Of a stretch of 18,967 nucleotides of DNA, positions 1-8,377 are shown piece by piece. How positions within the stretch are numbered: the stretch's first letter is position 1; every line of letters starts with the position of its first letter. Source of the stretch: Candidatus Dormiibacterota bacterium (GTDB taxonomy: Bacteria; Chloroflexota; Dormibacteria; Dormibacterales; Dormibacteraceae); contig PLYD01000145.1 in NCBI GenBank assembly GCA_003151665.1, positions 1-18,967 of the forward strand, read 5' to 3'. A program made the position numbers and the translations under genes. The notes beneath the pieces were generated by a model, which did not search any database, was not told where the DNA came from, and worked only from the letters and a program-made list of their open reading frames with translations.

Positions 1-166
1 TGACCTCGCAGCCGTCGCCCCTCATGACGATGCTGCCCAGTTGGGTCTCAAGCCAGTCAGCCCTGCGCGAATCCCTTTCGATGAGCGTCACCTCGTGCCC
101 GCGCTCCAGGAGGTCGCGCGACATGTAGTAGCCCACTGTCCCGCCACCAACGACGATCACGTACAT
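1..166 (-). CDS. TrkA-family K+ uptake regulator, N-terminal part (runs off the window)
   Basis: Seen: reading leftwards from an ATG at 166, about 55 codons stay open to the window edge. The protein starts MYVIVVGGGTVGYYMSRDLL and continues to an acidic end of the second strand (TLIERD). This is a Rossmann beta-alpha-beta fold with the GGGTVG dinucleotide loop. Known: TrkA_N/RCK domains bind NAD(H) or nucleotides on the cytoplasmic face of Trk/Ktr potassium channels and gate them. The start is 4 bases after the stop of the neighbouring TrkA-like gene at 171-593, so the two are almost certainly one operon, as in other bacteria that encode paired short TrkA proteins. The C-terminus, including any RCK_C domain, is outside the window. 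Confidence 0.85.
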   Translation of the reverse strand, partial: MYVIVVGGGTVGYYMSRDLLERGHEVTLIERDSRRADWLETQLGSIVMRGDGCEV

Positions 167-170
167 TGCG

Positions 171-593
171 CTACTTCTTCTCCAACAGCGTTTTCTCAAT
201 CGCCTTGGCGCCGTCAATGGTCGGGCAGATCGTGTGTAGCCCAAGCTTCTCGTAGGCCTCCGCACGCTCGGGGTCGTAGATGCGCGCGACGACGCGCGGC
301 ACCTTGAAGATGTGCTTGGCCACTTGCGAAGCCATGATGTTGCGGTTATCGCCCTCGGTAACGGCGACAAAGCCGTCAGCGTCCTCGATGCCGGCCCTTC
401 GCAGGACGTCCGCGTCCGTGCCGTTGCCGACGACCTGGTTGCCCTTGAAATCGTTGGTCAGCACGCCACGCGAGGCAGCGCGAGAGAACTGGTTGGGATC
501 CCGGTCGATGATCACGACCTCATGGCCTGCCTTGTCCATATCGGCCGCAAGCTGCGAGCCGACCCGACCGCAGCCAACAATGAGGAGCTTCAA
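171..593 (-). CDS. TrkA-N (RCK) domain potassium channel regulator
   Basis: A 140-residue protein with a TTG start (MKLLIVGCGRVGSQLA). The GCGRVG nucleotide loop is at residues 7-12 and the acidic end of beta-2 (VVIIDRDP) at about residues 26-33. The rest of a single TrkA_N domain follows (NGTDADVLRRAG, FVAVTEGDNRN). Known: this domain binds NAD(H) and controls the Trk/Ktr potassium channel from the cytoplasm. At 140 residues it is a one-domain protein without RCK_C, so it probably works with the partner TrkA encoded 4 bases downstream. No channel subunit (TrkH/KtrB) lies in the window. Its start is 45 bases from a divergent plus-strand unit, so the promoter is probably in 594-638. Confidence 0.9.
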   Translation of the reverse strand: MKLLIVGCGRVGSQLAADMDKAGHEVVIIDRDPNQFSRAASRGVLTNDFKGNQVVGNGTDADVLRRAGIEDADGFVAVTEGDNRNIMASQVAKHIFKVPRVVARIYDPERAEAYEKLGLHTICPTIDGAKAIEKTLLEKK

Positions 594-638
594 GGCGCTT
601 GATTATAGGGAGGCACCGCCTCGCTCCCGAAAGGGCTG

Positions 639-860
639 GTGCAGGCTCAGCACTTGTTAGGATTTGGGCGCTTGCGCTTCCCATTCACGTTCATGGGCGT
701 CATGGCGCTCGGCATTGGAGTCTGGGTTGTGGTGTACCTGGCCGGCCATCGAGGGCTGGATCCTGCCGCCCAGGCCATCGCCGGGGCCACTGTGCTGATC
801 TCGTGGAGCTTTGGGCTCTACGTCTTGGTCAGGCGTGTGCGCCAGGGTCCCCAGCACTGA
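639..860 (+). CDS. Small two-helix membrane protein, coupled to the stress protein gene
   Basis: A 73-residue product with two hydrophobic stretches (about residues 19-35, GVMALGIGVWVVVYLAG, and 46-63, IAGATVLISWSFGLYVLV) and a basic C-terminus (RRVRQG). I do not recognise a family. The GTG at 639 has AAGGG just upstream; the ATG at 693 would still include both helices and is an alternative. The main support that it is real is its stop: the TGA at 858-860 shares one base with the ATG of the universal stress protein gene, a typical translational coupling junction. It may be a membrane partner of the stress protein, but that is inference from position only. Confidence 0.6.
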   Translation: MQAQHLLGFGRLRFPFTFMGVMALGIGVWVVVYLAGHRGLDPAAQAIAGATVLISWSFGLYVLVRRVRQGPQH

Positions 861-1315
861 TGGCCGACCACTCGCACTCGCCGATGTCGAAGAAGGTGCT
901 GGTCGCAGTGGGCGGCCAGGGCATCGACCCCGAAACCGTCCGCCTTGCCTGCCGGGTGACCGATCCCCAGGGAGGACGGCTCTACGGAGTGCACATCATC
1001 GAGGTCAATCGCTCGCTGCCACTGGGGGCCGTGATGGATGAGGTGGTGGAGCGAGGCGAAAAGATCCTCGAAGAGGTGGAACAGCTGGCGGCGGAGACCA
1101 ACCTCCTGGTCGAGACGGAGCTGGTTCAGGCCCGGGATACGGGGCCGGCGATCGTGGATGAGGCCGTGGAGTGGGGCGCGGATTTGATAGTGATGGGACT
1201 GCCATACAAGCGGAGATTCGGGGAGTTCAACCTGGGCAAGACGGTCCCGTATGTGTTGAAGAACGCGACCTGCCGGGTGATGCTGTTCCGCGAGCACCGC
1301 GAGCACACGGTCTGA
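860..1315 (+). CDS. Universal stress protein (UspA fold)
   Basis: 151 residues from the ATG at 860, which overlaps the upstream stop; an internal ATG at 884 (MSKKVLVAVGG) is the alternative start. Features of the Usp fold are the first strand KVLVAVGGQG, GADLIVMG near residue 111, and a C-terminal phosphate-loop region (GLPYKRRFGEFNLGKT) followed by VPYVLKNATCRVMLFRE. The loop keeps the order of the ATP-binding G-x2-G-x9-G-S/T motif only loosely, so nucleotide binding is uncertain. Known: UspA-family proteins are cytoplasmic alpha/beta stress or signalling proteins, often encoded beside cation or amino acid transporters. The TrkA genes next door fit that habit. Confidence 0.88.
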   Translation: MADHSHSPMSKKVLVAVGGQGIDPETVRLACRVTDPQGGRLYGVHIIEVNRSLPLGAVMDEVVERGEKILEEVEQLAAETNLLVETELVQARDTGPAIVDEAVEWGADLIVMGLPYKRRFGEFNLGKTVPYVLKNATCRVMLFREHREHTV

Positions 1316-1386
1316 CCCCAGCCAACCCGCACAGCACCTCAGCTCGTCCCCATTACTTCGCCCGCCTGTGGGCTGAGCTCGGCCGT

Positions 1387-1854
1387 ATGGGAGGCGAGCA
1401 CGACGCCTTCATCAAGGTCATCATCGTCGAGCGGATCATCAAGGCCGCTGTGCTCATCGCCCTGGCGATCGGGCTGCTCGTGGCGGGCGAGACCGGCATG
1501 CTGACCAGCTGGGCTGATTACGCCCAGGACCAGCTGAACCTCGCGGCCGGCAACAGCCTCATCGTCGGCCTGCTCCTGAAGGTGGTCTTATACATCGGCA
1601 ATTTCAGCCACACCACCCTGCTCGCCATCGGAGCGATCGTCTACGCGTTGCTCGAGGGCACCGAGGGCGTCGGGCTGGCCATGCGGCGCCGCTGGGCTGA
1701 GTACCTGACTGTGATCGCGACCGGACTGCTGATCCCCTTCGAGGCGTACGAGGTGATCAACAAGGTGACGCTCTTCAAGGTCGGAGCGCTGCTACTGAAC
1801 GTGGCCGTGGTGGGCTACCTTGCCTACCGAAAGCGCCTCTTTGTCGGAATCTGA
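1387..1854 (+). CDS. DUF2127 family membrane protein
   Basis: 155 residues from the ATG at 1387. The open frame extends further upstream, but there it overlaps the stress protein gene in another frame and loses hydrophobic character, so I reject it. There are four hydrophobic stretches: about residues 15-33 (IIKAAVLIALAIGLLVAGE), 58-90 (LIVGLLLKVVLYIGN and TTLLAIGAIVYALLEG), 103-117 and 131-147 (VGALLLNVAVVGYLAYRK). The opening VERIIKAAVLIALAIG and the segment YALLEGTEGVGLAMRRRWAEYLTVIAT are typical of DUF2127 (function unknown). Its last 63 bases overlap the 3' end of the convergent glycosyltransferase gene. Confidence 0.82.
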   Translation: MGGEHDAFIKVIIVERIIKAAVLIALAIGLLVAGETGMLTSWADYAQDQLNLAAGNSLIVGLLLKVVLYIGNFSHTTLLAIGAIVYALLEGTEGVGLAMRRRWAEYLTVIATGLLIPFEAYEVINKVTLFKVGALLLNVAVVGYLAYRKRLFVGI

Positions 1855-3813
1855 CGATGGCGTAAGCCACCTGCTCTGGAACCCGGCGCGGTGGACTATG
1901 TACCGAACCAGCATCGCCAACGTCTGAAGGCCGTATACGGCCGACGTCTGGAAGTTCACTGAGCTCGCATCCTCGTGGTATTTCCCAATCGCCGGCACTT
2001 CACCGATCTTGAACCCGAAGGTTGCCGCCTGGATCAGCACCTGCGTGTCGAAGACGAAGTCGTTGCTGTTCTCAAGGAAAGGAATCGCCTCGAGGAATCG
2101 GCGCGAGTAGGCGCGGTAACCGGTGTGGTATTCGGACAGGTGAAGTCCGAGCACGCGGTTTTCGACACCCGTCAGGAACCGGTTGCCCAGCATCTTCCAC
2201 CACGGCATCCCGGCCTTCGCAGGATCCAGGCCGAGCCAGCGCGATCCAAGCACGATGTCGGCTTCCCCCTCCTCGATGACCCGGCAGAGGTTGGGAATGA
2301 TCGCGGGATCGTACTGGCCGTCGGGGTGGAGCATCACTACAACGTCGGCGCCCATCTGGAGCGCGTGCCGGTAGCACGTCTTCTGGTTCCCGCCATAGCC
2401 GAGGTTCTCCTTGTGGCGGATCACATCGAGGCTGAGTGCGGTGGCGACGCTGACTGTCGCGTCTGAGCTCGCATCGTCAACGAGCAGGATCCTGTCCGCA
2501 TGCCCGGCTGGGATCTCACCCACCACCTCTTTCAAGGTCTTGGCGGCCTTGTACGCCGGCAGCACGATGACTCGATGGGGCCGCGGCCCACTCTCCTTGA
2601 ACTCGTCGAGCGGAATGGGATCGGGCCGCACCGCCAGCCTCTCCAAAGTGAGGTAGACCGCGATCGCGATGGCTCCGAGCGCCGCCGACCAAAGGCTGAA
2701 GGTGAGGGTCAGGTTCACGGCGGCGTACGAGACTGCCAGCACGGCGGCAGCGGCTCGCGGCCACCGGAGCTCGCCTGCCAGTGCGAGGTCAGCGAGGGCG
2801 AACCCCGGAATGACGAGAAGCGCGAGGTCGTGCACATTCTGATGCGGGCTCAACACCAGTGAAGCGGCAATCGCAAGGGCGAAGTCGAGCCGCGGCTTGT
2901 GAGGACGCCAGCTCAACGAAAGGGCCGCCAGCGCCAGCAAAAACAGGAGGATCACCAACGCGGTAGGCGTCCCGCCTGGGAGCACCTGCAGGATGTTCTT
3001 TAGCGAGTACACGGCTGGATCCGTGTAGGCCAGCTGACCGTTGGTCGGAAGGGAACCGCTGATCGCCCACGCCCCGAGCGCTTTGAGGTAGTCGACCACC
3101 GGCCCGAAGCCAAGTCCCGCCACCGAGATTGCCCCAAGCGCAAGCAGGACGACGGCGAAACCGGCCAACGCCCGCCAAGCTCGGCGGGCCAAGAAAAGGA
3201 CCGGGAGGAGCAACAGGAGCTGCGGCTTGGAAAGGGCCAGGGCGGTAAAGATGCCTGCCCACCCAAGCCGGCCCCGAGCCCACGCTACGTACGCGGCGGC
3301 CAGCGGGACGAGGACGACAAGGTCCGACTGGCCCTGCAGGATGGTCACAAAGAGTGGGAAGAAGCCTGCGATCAGCGCCACAGCAACGACTGCGGCGCGG
3401 CCGTGGATGCTGAGGCTGCTGCGAACGAGCAGAACAATGAGAGCCGCTGCAAGGATCACGTTGAAGATGGCCATCGCGATGTAGGCCTGCCGGTAGGTCA
3501 GGTATCCAAGCGGCGCGATCAGCAGCGTGTAGAAGGGCGGGTGGAAATAGGGAAGGACAATGAATCGGTCGGGCGGCTGGGAGGTCACCTGAATCTGGAT
3601 TTCGCGCTGTAGTACAAGGTCGTAAACCGCCGACCCGCCGCGAGTGACAAAGAGCCTTGCGCCTGAGTAGAACGAGAAAAAGTCAGGGCCCTTGAGATTG
3701 CCGCTCACAACGGTGAACCAGTACCCAGTCCAGAAAAGGAAGGAACCGAGGCCGGCGCCCGCAGCGCCGGCAAATGCCAGGCTTGTCCACCTGCGAGCCC
3801 GCAGGCTTGTCAT
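1792..3813 (-). CDS. Fusion glycosyltransferase: GT87-like membrane part plus GT2 (DPM1-like) domain
   Basis: 673 residues from the ATG at 3813. This start is chosen because it overlaps the upstream stop as ATGA; an in-frame extension to 3936 would run into the neighbouring gene. Residues 1-400 are polytopic and begin like GT87/DUF2029 polyprenyl-phosphate-sugar mannosyltransferases: a first helix, then GPDFFSFYSGARLF with D44 as the likely catalytic acid, and a YFHPPFYTLLIAPLG segment. From about residue 413 a GT-A domain follows with VIVLPAYKAAKTL, VDDASSD, a DxD-like HPDGQYDP and GSRWLG, as in dolichol/polyprenyl-phosphate mannose synthases. Inference: one chain makes a polyprenyl-phosphate sugar and transfers it outside the membrane to a cell-envelope glycan. 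Donor and acceptor are unknown. Last gene of a three-gene operon. Confidence 0.88.
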   Translation of the reverse strand: MTSLRARRWTSLAFAGAAGAGLGSFLFWTGYWFTVVSGNLKGPDFFSFYSGARLFVTRGGSAVYDLVLQREIQIQVTSQPPDRFIVLPYFHPPFYTLLIAPLGYLTYRQAYIAMAIFNVILAAALIVLLVRSSLSIHGRAAVVAVALIAGFFPLFVTILQGQSDLVVLVPLAAAYVAWARGRLGWAGIFTALALSKPQLLLLLPVLFLARRAWRALAGFAVVLLALGAISVAGLGFGPVVDYLKALGAWAISGSLPTNGQLAYTDPAVYSLKNILQVLPGGTPTALVILLFLLALAALSLSWRPHKPRLDFALAIAASLVLSPHQNVHDLALLVIPGFALADLALAGELRWPRAAAAVLAVSYAAVNLTLTFSLWSAALGAIAIAVYLTLERLAVRPDPIPLDEFKESGPRPHRVIVLPAYKAAKTLKEVVGEIPAGHADRILLVDDASSDATVSVATALSLDVIRHKENLGYGGNQKTCYRHALQMGADVVVMLHPDGQYDPAIIPNLCRVIEEGEADIVLGSRWLGLDPAKAGMPWWKMLGNRFLTGVENRVLGLHLSEYHTGYRAYSRRFLEAIPFLENSNDFVFDTQVLIQAATFGFKIGEVPAIGKYHEDASSVNFQTSAVYGLQTLAMLVRYIVHRAGFQSRWLTPSSDSDKEALSVGKVAHHGHVQ

Positions 3814-4523
3814 CGGCCTGTTTCTAATCGCAGCGCGAAGCGTTCTGGAAGTTGGGCCTTGGTGATCGCCCTCTGCGCGCCCTTGATGTCGTACTTGATC
3901 CGCCTGAACTCGAAGGTCCACGCGTCGACGTCCCACACCCCATAGCTTGCCAAGGGGATGCCATCTCGCGGCTGACCGACGCTGCCGGGGTTGATCAACG
4001 AGGGGCCGCGAAGCTCGAAGGTATCGACGCGATACTCATGTGTCACCTGGCCGCCAACCAAACCGAAGATTCCAGGCACGTGCGTGTGACCGTGGAAGCA
4101 GATGCCGCCGTTGAGGAGGTCGAGGTTGGCGGCGGCGACTGCGGTGTCCAGCACGTACTCGTAGATGTGGTCGCGTGGGCTGGCATGGACTAGGAGGACA
4201 TCGTTCTTGACGCTGCTGTCGGGGAGCTTTCGAAGCCAGTCGAGCCGATCATCTCCGAGGACATCGATGGTCCACCTGACCACTGTCGCCGCGTCATCGT
4301 TGAACCACTCGAGAATCTCTGGATCGGTGCACGCGCGGTCGTGGTTGCCGACCAGCGTGAGCCAACCATTGTTGGTCACCTCGTCGACGCACTTCTTTGG
4401 GTCCCCTCCGTAACCGACCACATCGCCCAGACAGAGCGTTTCGTCGACCTTTGGGCAGTCGCGCATCACCGCTTCCAGCGCCTGCCAGTTGGCGTGGATG
4501 TCCGACAGGATCGCTATTTTCAA
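3810..4523 (-). CDS. Calcineurin-like metallophosphoesterase (YfcE/COG0639-like)
   Basis: 237 residues with all the metal-site motifs of the family in order: SDIHANWQAL (residues 7-16), GDVVGYGGDP, GNHD, LLVHASP and GHTHVPG, then NPGSVGQPRDG. Known: such cytosolic enzymes use two metal ions to hydrolyse phosphomonoesters, phosphodiesters or nucleotide polyphosphates; the substrate cannot be told from sequence. The start is a TTG whose last two bases lie in the TGA stop of the upstream permease gene (TTGA overlap), and its own TGA overlaps the ATG of the glycosyltransferase. Two 4-base overlaps imply coupled translation of all three genes. Confidence 0.93.
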   Translation of the reverse strand: MKIAILSDIHANWQALEAVMRDCPKVDETLCLGDVVGYGGDPKKCVDEVTNNGWLTLVGNHDRACTDPEILEWFNDDAATVVRWTIDVLGDDRLDWLRKLPDSSVKNDVLLVHASPRDHIYEYVLDTAVAAANLDLLNGGICFHGHTHVPGIFGLVGGQVTHEYRVDTFELRGPSLINPGSVGQPRDGIPLASYGVWDVDAWTFEFRRIKYDIKGAQRAITKAQLPERFALRLETGR

Positions 4524-5650
4524 ACTGGCTTCTCGTAAAGACGCGGGTAGATGTGGTCGAACAGGATTCTCAGTGTCGCCGCAAGGGGCACGGCGACAAA
4601 CATGCCGAGAATGCCGGCCCAGCTGAAGCCCGCGATGAAGGCGATGATCACCAGTAGCGGCGGCAACCGCACGGCGTCGCCCACGATCTTCGGATACACG
4701 AAGTTCAAGATCACGTTCGAGATAAGGAAATAGACAGCTGCTACCACAAGTGCCTTGAAGGGACTCGAGGCCAGGCCCACGAGGATCGCGGGGACGGCTC
4801 CGATGAATGGTCCGAGGTAGGGGATCAAGGCGGTGATTCCGGCAACCAGGCCAAGGGCGATGGCGTCAGGCAAACCCAACACTGCGCATGCGATGCCGCT
4901 GAGCACACCAATCAGGGCAGCGATGATGAGCTGGCCGCGCATGTAGGCGTAGAGCATCTTGCGAATGCGACGCCAGATCTGGTCGAAGTCGGTCCGGTAG
5001 TCGTTAGGCACGAGGCGGCGGAGGACCCTTCGAAACGAGGCGGCGTCAAGGGCCAGGAGGAAAGCCACGATGAAGGTGAGCAGGAGCTGCAGCAGCGTTG
5101 TCAGGGCGGTCAGGCCGATGCCAACTGCGTTGCCAAACTGGCCGAGCAGGTACTCGCGCAGGTGGGAGCTGATCGATGCCGTGGCGCCAGTCAGGTCGAT
5201 CTTGAAGCCGAACACTTGGACAGCGCCCTGGAGACTGTTGATCCGATCCTGAGCCTCAGCTGCGAGGCCAGGCGCCTGCCGCTGCAAGGAGCCGACCTCA
5301 CTGACGACGAGGGGAACGACCAGCAAGACCAGGCCGGCCAGGGCGGCGATGATGACCACGAAGATCAACGAGATCGCCACCACGCGTGGGATCCCCAGGG
5401 CGACAAGGCGTGCGACCCCGGGCTGGATCAGGAAGGCGATGGCCCCCCCTAGGACGATGGCGCCGAGGAAGTCGCGGAGGAGATAGAGCACGACGATGGC
5501 GACGACAAGGGCACCCATGCCAAAGCCGATCTGGAGGTAGCGCCGGCGACGCTTGGGATCCATGGGCAGGGTGGCCACTACGACGGGAGTGGGTTCTTCC
5601 GGCTCGATGGGGTGGTGAGCGACCTCTTTGGAATGGGTACTCGAGCGCAC
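4520..5650 (-). CDS. AI-2E family transporter (PF01594-type permease)
   Basis: 376 residues. A charged, proline-rich N-terminus (about 35 residues, ending DPKRRRRYLQIGFG) is followed by paired helices (ALVVAIVVLYLLRDFLGAIV and GGAIAFLIQPGVARLVALG). There is a long soluble amphipathic middle (about residues 120-190) and a helix-rich C-terminal half containing ALIPYLGPFIGAVPAIL, a signature of this family. Known members export AI-2 (TqsA), antiport Na+/H+, or have unknown substrates, so the name should not be read as a function. The GTG at 5650 has no clear ribosome site; an ATG 29 codons in is the alternative. First gene of the operon with the phosphoesterase and glycosyltransferase. Confidence 0.88.
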   Translation of the reverse strand: MRSSTHSKEVAHHPIEPEEPTPVVVATLPMDPKRRRRYLQIGFGMGALVVAIVVLYLLRDFLGAIVLGGAIAFLIQPGVARLVALGIPRVVAISLIFVVIIAALAGLVLLVVPLVVSEVGSLQRQAPGLAAEAQDRINSLQGAVQVFGFKIDLTGATASISSHLREYLLGQFGNAVGIGLTALTTLLQLLLTFIVAFLLALDAASFRRVLRRLVPNDYRTDFDQIWRRIRKMLYAYMRGQLIIAALIGVLSGIACAVLGLPDAIALGLVAGITALIPYLGPFIGAVPAILVGLASSPFKALVVAAVYFLISNVILNFVYPKIVGDAVRLPPLLVIIAFIAGFSWAGILGMFVAVPLAATLRILFDHIYPRLYEKPV

Positions 5651-5749
5651 GGTAATCAGGGCAGTATGACGAGGATGTGTACCGTCAGCCCCGCCTTAGG
5701 GTGAAGGTCCTTGCACCGTCTATCAATCCGATTGCAGCCTCCTCACTAC

Positions 5750-8278
5750 TTAAGAGGCCGGAGGACGCGCGGCTGCCGCCGTCGCCTGAGCCTCTTCGTA
5801 CGAGGCGCCATGGATCGGATTAACTGTGCTTCGCCCGGCTGCGAGCGCATACATCGCTAGCAGAAGGAGGCCAACACCGAGCACGCCGTAGGTCGCAAAC
5901 GGACTGAAAATTGACGTGATCAACCCCCCCACAGCGGTGCCGACTATGCTCGCTGTTTGTACAAACCCGAAACGAGTTGCCATAACGCTGCCTCGATTAG
6001 AGGCATCGCCAGCCACCATGAGTGCCGTCTGATTAGCGACCGCATAAATTGGATTTCCAATCGATGCCAAGAGTAAAGCGACACCAACCAAGACCAAGGA
6101 TGGCCTCAGAGCGATCACTAGAGAAAAGGCGCCTGTAAGTAGAAGCCCCGCACCAACGGTGCGCATGCTGCCAATTACCCCTAACCTGCCGACGGCGACT
6201 GATCCGACAAATATGCCTATAGAAAGAACGACTTCGAGAACAGAATAGATTTGTCCACCACTCTCGGTATTTGTGGCCCGGTACGCGAGTGCAATAAGCG
6301 CGGGGAAACTCATCGGCAGGAGAAGCGCCGCAAGGGTGCCCACTACCAAGTGCTGTCTTGCGGCAACAATTGCCCATGTTCGCTTAATGGCGCCTGTCAG
6401 GGGCGCGCGCCCGGCGCCACCACCCAGCGAGGGAATTGCAAGGACGATTACAGCTGCAAGAACAAACGTGGCAGCATCCGCGATAAACAGAGCGGTTGTC
6501 GAGCCGTGCGCAGCAAGAATTGCGCCTGCAAACGCAAACCCTGCCGCTCCTGCAACCATGCTCGTAGCTACAACGATTGCATTAGCTTTGCCAATCTGGC
6601 CAGGCGGGACAAGTCCTGGAATAGCCGCTTGCCGGGCCGGCTGAACAACAGCATTGATTGAGGCGAGCACAAAGAGTACGGGGATAATCAACCACCAGTC
6701 GAAGTTCATCAGCGTTGGTGTTGCTACCAGAATCGCCGCTCGCGTGAGTTCGAGTGTCACGACTAAGGTTCGCCGAGGAAGTTTGTCCGCAACACCGCCA
6801 AGCGCGCTGCTCATGACGATGGTTCCAAGGCCTTGGGCGATGAAAGCCAGAGCAACGGCAATCGCATTCTCTCGGGTCGCGACAAAAATCGACACTAAAG
6901 TGGCGACTTGCGTCAAGGGATCACCGATTGAAGAGACGCCTATTGCAGTCAGTAGGCTGGCGAATGAAGGATTCGCCCGAAGCACGCCAAGACTTGTAAT
7001 TCGGCGAGGCACCTCTGGTCGGTCCAGCCCTTCCAAGGGCTTCAGACCATGTATCTCCCTAAGGGCGTCCACGACGTTGGGGTCATACCAGTGGCCGGCG
7101 CGGCGACTAATATCTTCGACCCCTTCGATAGGAGTCATGAGAGATTGTCGGTAGAGACGAGGACCTGTGATCGTGTCGAACGAGTCAGCAACCGACAAGA
7201 TTCGTGCCCCGAAAGGTATGTAGTCTCCCTTTAGACCTTGTGGGTAGCCTGAGCCGTCCCAGCGTTCGTGGTGATGCCGCACCAGAGGCGCGACCTCAGT
7301 TAATGCCGAGTGTTGGGCGATCATTTCCGCGCCGATGTCCGGGTGGCGCCTCATGATTTCCCACTCCTCTTCAGTTAAGGGTCCAGGTTTGTTCAGAATG
7401 TCGTCCCGCACACCAATCTTGCCAAGGTCGTGCAGGGACCCGGCTGTGCGGATCATTTCGCACTCTCGATCACCAAGTTCAAGATGCTCCCCCAGCCTCC
7501 CCGCCAAATCCCTTACACGAATCGAGTGAGATTCCGTGTAGCGGTCACGAGCGTCCAGTGCCTGCGCGGCTAGGTCAAGGGTTTGCTCTTTGAGCTCCGT
7601 TTGCCGCTGAACATCAGCGATACTCGCACGGACCGCCAGCACAAATCCAAACAAGCCGGGCGCCATGATGTACCCCACCGCTCCACCTGTCTTGAGGAGG
7701 AGATAAACAATTCCTCCAGCAAAGCTCAGCGCCAGAGTTGCCAGAAGCGAGGGAACCCCGACGTTCTCAAACAGAGTTGTCCAAAATGACGTACCTCTGA
7801 CCAAGGAGAAAAGACGCGCAGTTATCACGTAATTCAAGGTGACCGCCAACACGACGTAGACACCGGTTCGGAGGGGCAACCACAACATGCCATCGCCGAT
7901 TGATGCGGCAACCAGCGATGGAAGGACGTACGCAATGGCGGTGTTCGCCCGATTAAAGAAAAATGCCCACCAGGTTAGCGAGCGGCCTGGCACGCGGCCG
8001 TCGAATATTAGCCAAGCTACTACTCCGACGCCTGCGCCCGGACTAAAGAGTCCGGTGGCAACCAAGAGGGGATCCGCGACCGTCTGCGTGCCGGTGCGCC
8101 ACGGGATGGGTCGCAACGCTGCGATCTGGGTCCCAATCGCTAGGTAGAGAAGGGTCGGCACCGCCGAGGATTGGATGGGGTGCAAGTACCACCCAAGGGG
8201 CACCATTCCTACGCCGATAGCTATGATCAGCACAAGGTAAATTCGAGCTGACCAAGATAACGAACTAAAGGGAGGCAA
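5750..8278 (-). CDS. 7TM sensor - HD-GYP phosphodiesterase - MFS transporter fusion
   Basis: 842 residues in three parts. Residues 1-220: about seven hydrophobic segments forming an N-terminal membrane sensor. Residues 230-412: an HD-GYP domain with HDLGKIGV (283-290), LNKPGPLTEEEWEIMRRHP, HHHERWDGSGYP (335-346) and AGHWYDP; the usual DALT-R-Y segment is altered to DTITGPRLYRQ. Known: HD-GYP enzymes hydrolyse cyclic di-GMP. Residues 425-832: an MFS half resembling MFS_3/EntS-MefA exporters, with GGVADKLPRRTLVV after helix 2. The TTG start follows an in-frame TAA five codons upstream and has no clear ribosome site; a later ATG (codon 24) is possible. No stop or shift separates the domains. GC is lower than in the operon to its left. 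The exported substrate is unknown. Confidence 0.85.
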   Translation of the reverse strand: MPPFSSLSWSARIYLVLIIAIGVGMVPLGWYLHPIQSSAVPTLLYLAIGTQIAALRPIPWRTGTQTVADPLLVATGLFSPGAGVGVVAWLIFDGRVPGRSLTWWAFFFNRANTAIAYVLPSLVAASIGDGMLWLPLRTGVYVVLAVTLNYVITARLFSLVRGTSFWTTLFENVGVPSLLATLALSFAGGIVYLLLKTGGAVGYIMAPGLFGFVLAVRASIADVQRQTELKEQTLDLAAQALDARDRYTESHSIRVRDLAGRLGEHLELGDRECEMIRTAGSLHDLGKIGVRDDILNKPGPLTEEEWEIMRRHPDIGAEMIAQHSALTEVAPLVRHHHERWDGSGYPQGLKGDYIPFGARILSVADSFDTITGPRLYRQSLMTPIEGVEDISRRAGHWYDPNVVDALREIHGLKPLEGLDRPEVPRRITSLGVLRANPSFASLLTAIGVSSIGDPLTQVATLVSIFVATRENAIAVALAFIAQGLGTIVMSSALGGVADKLPRRTLVVTLELTRAAILVATPTLMNFDWWLIIPVLFVLASINAVVQPARQAAIPGLVPPGQIGKANAIVVATSMVAGAAGFAFAGAILAAHGSTTALFIADAATFVLAAVIVLAIPSLGGGAGRAPLTGAIKRTWAIVAARQHLVVGTLAALLLPMSFPALIALAYRATNTESGGQIYSVLEVVLSIGIFVGSVAVGRLGVIGSMRTVGAGLLLTGAFSLVIALRPSLVLVGVALLLASIGNPIYAVANQTALMVAGDASNRGSVMATRFGFVQTASIVGTAVGGLITSIFSPFATYGVLGVGLLLLAMYALAAGRSTVNPIHGASYEEAQATAAAARPPAS

Positions 8279-8340
8279 GACGCTGGAATTTTAGACCGCG
8301 CGAATTGAACTCGGGCCCCTTAAGCGATTCATTTCGCCGT

Positions 8341-8368
8341 AAAAAAAAAGGCCCGCATCAAGCGGGCC
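8341..8368 (-). terminator. Strong intrinsic terminator, minus strand
   Basis: A perfect 7-bp stem, GGCCCGC / GCGGGCC, with a 5-base loop (8350-8368) is followed on the minus strand by nine T residues (8349-8341). The plus-strand side has only a broken T run (ATTTGTTTC), so it acts mainly leftwards. It sits 9 bases after the stop of the 23-codon ORF and 62 bases before the TTG of the HD-GYP/MFS gene. It could therefore end the regulator transcript or act as an attenuator in the leader of the big gene. Confidence 0.9.
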
Positions 8369-8377
8369 GATTTGTTT

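Noticed and set aside
1171..1386. N-terminal extension of the DUF2127 frame
   Set aside because: It overlaps the end of the stress protein gene and reads as low-complexity polar sequence; the family begins around VERIIKAA.
2789..3283. Long open frames antisense or out of phase within the glycosyltransferase
   Set aside because: High GC keeps shadow frames open; no domain or coding signature.
3814..3936. 41-codon N-terminal extension of the glycosyltransferase
   Set aside because: It lies inside the metallophosphoesterase gene in another frame; the ATGA overlap gives a better start.
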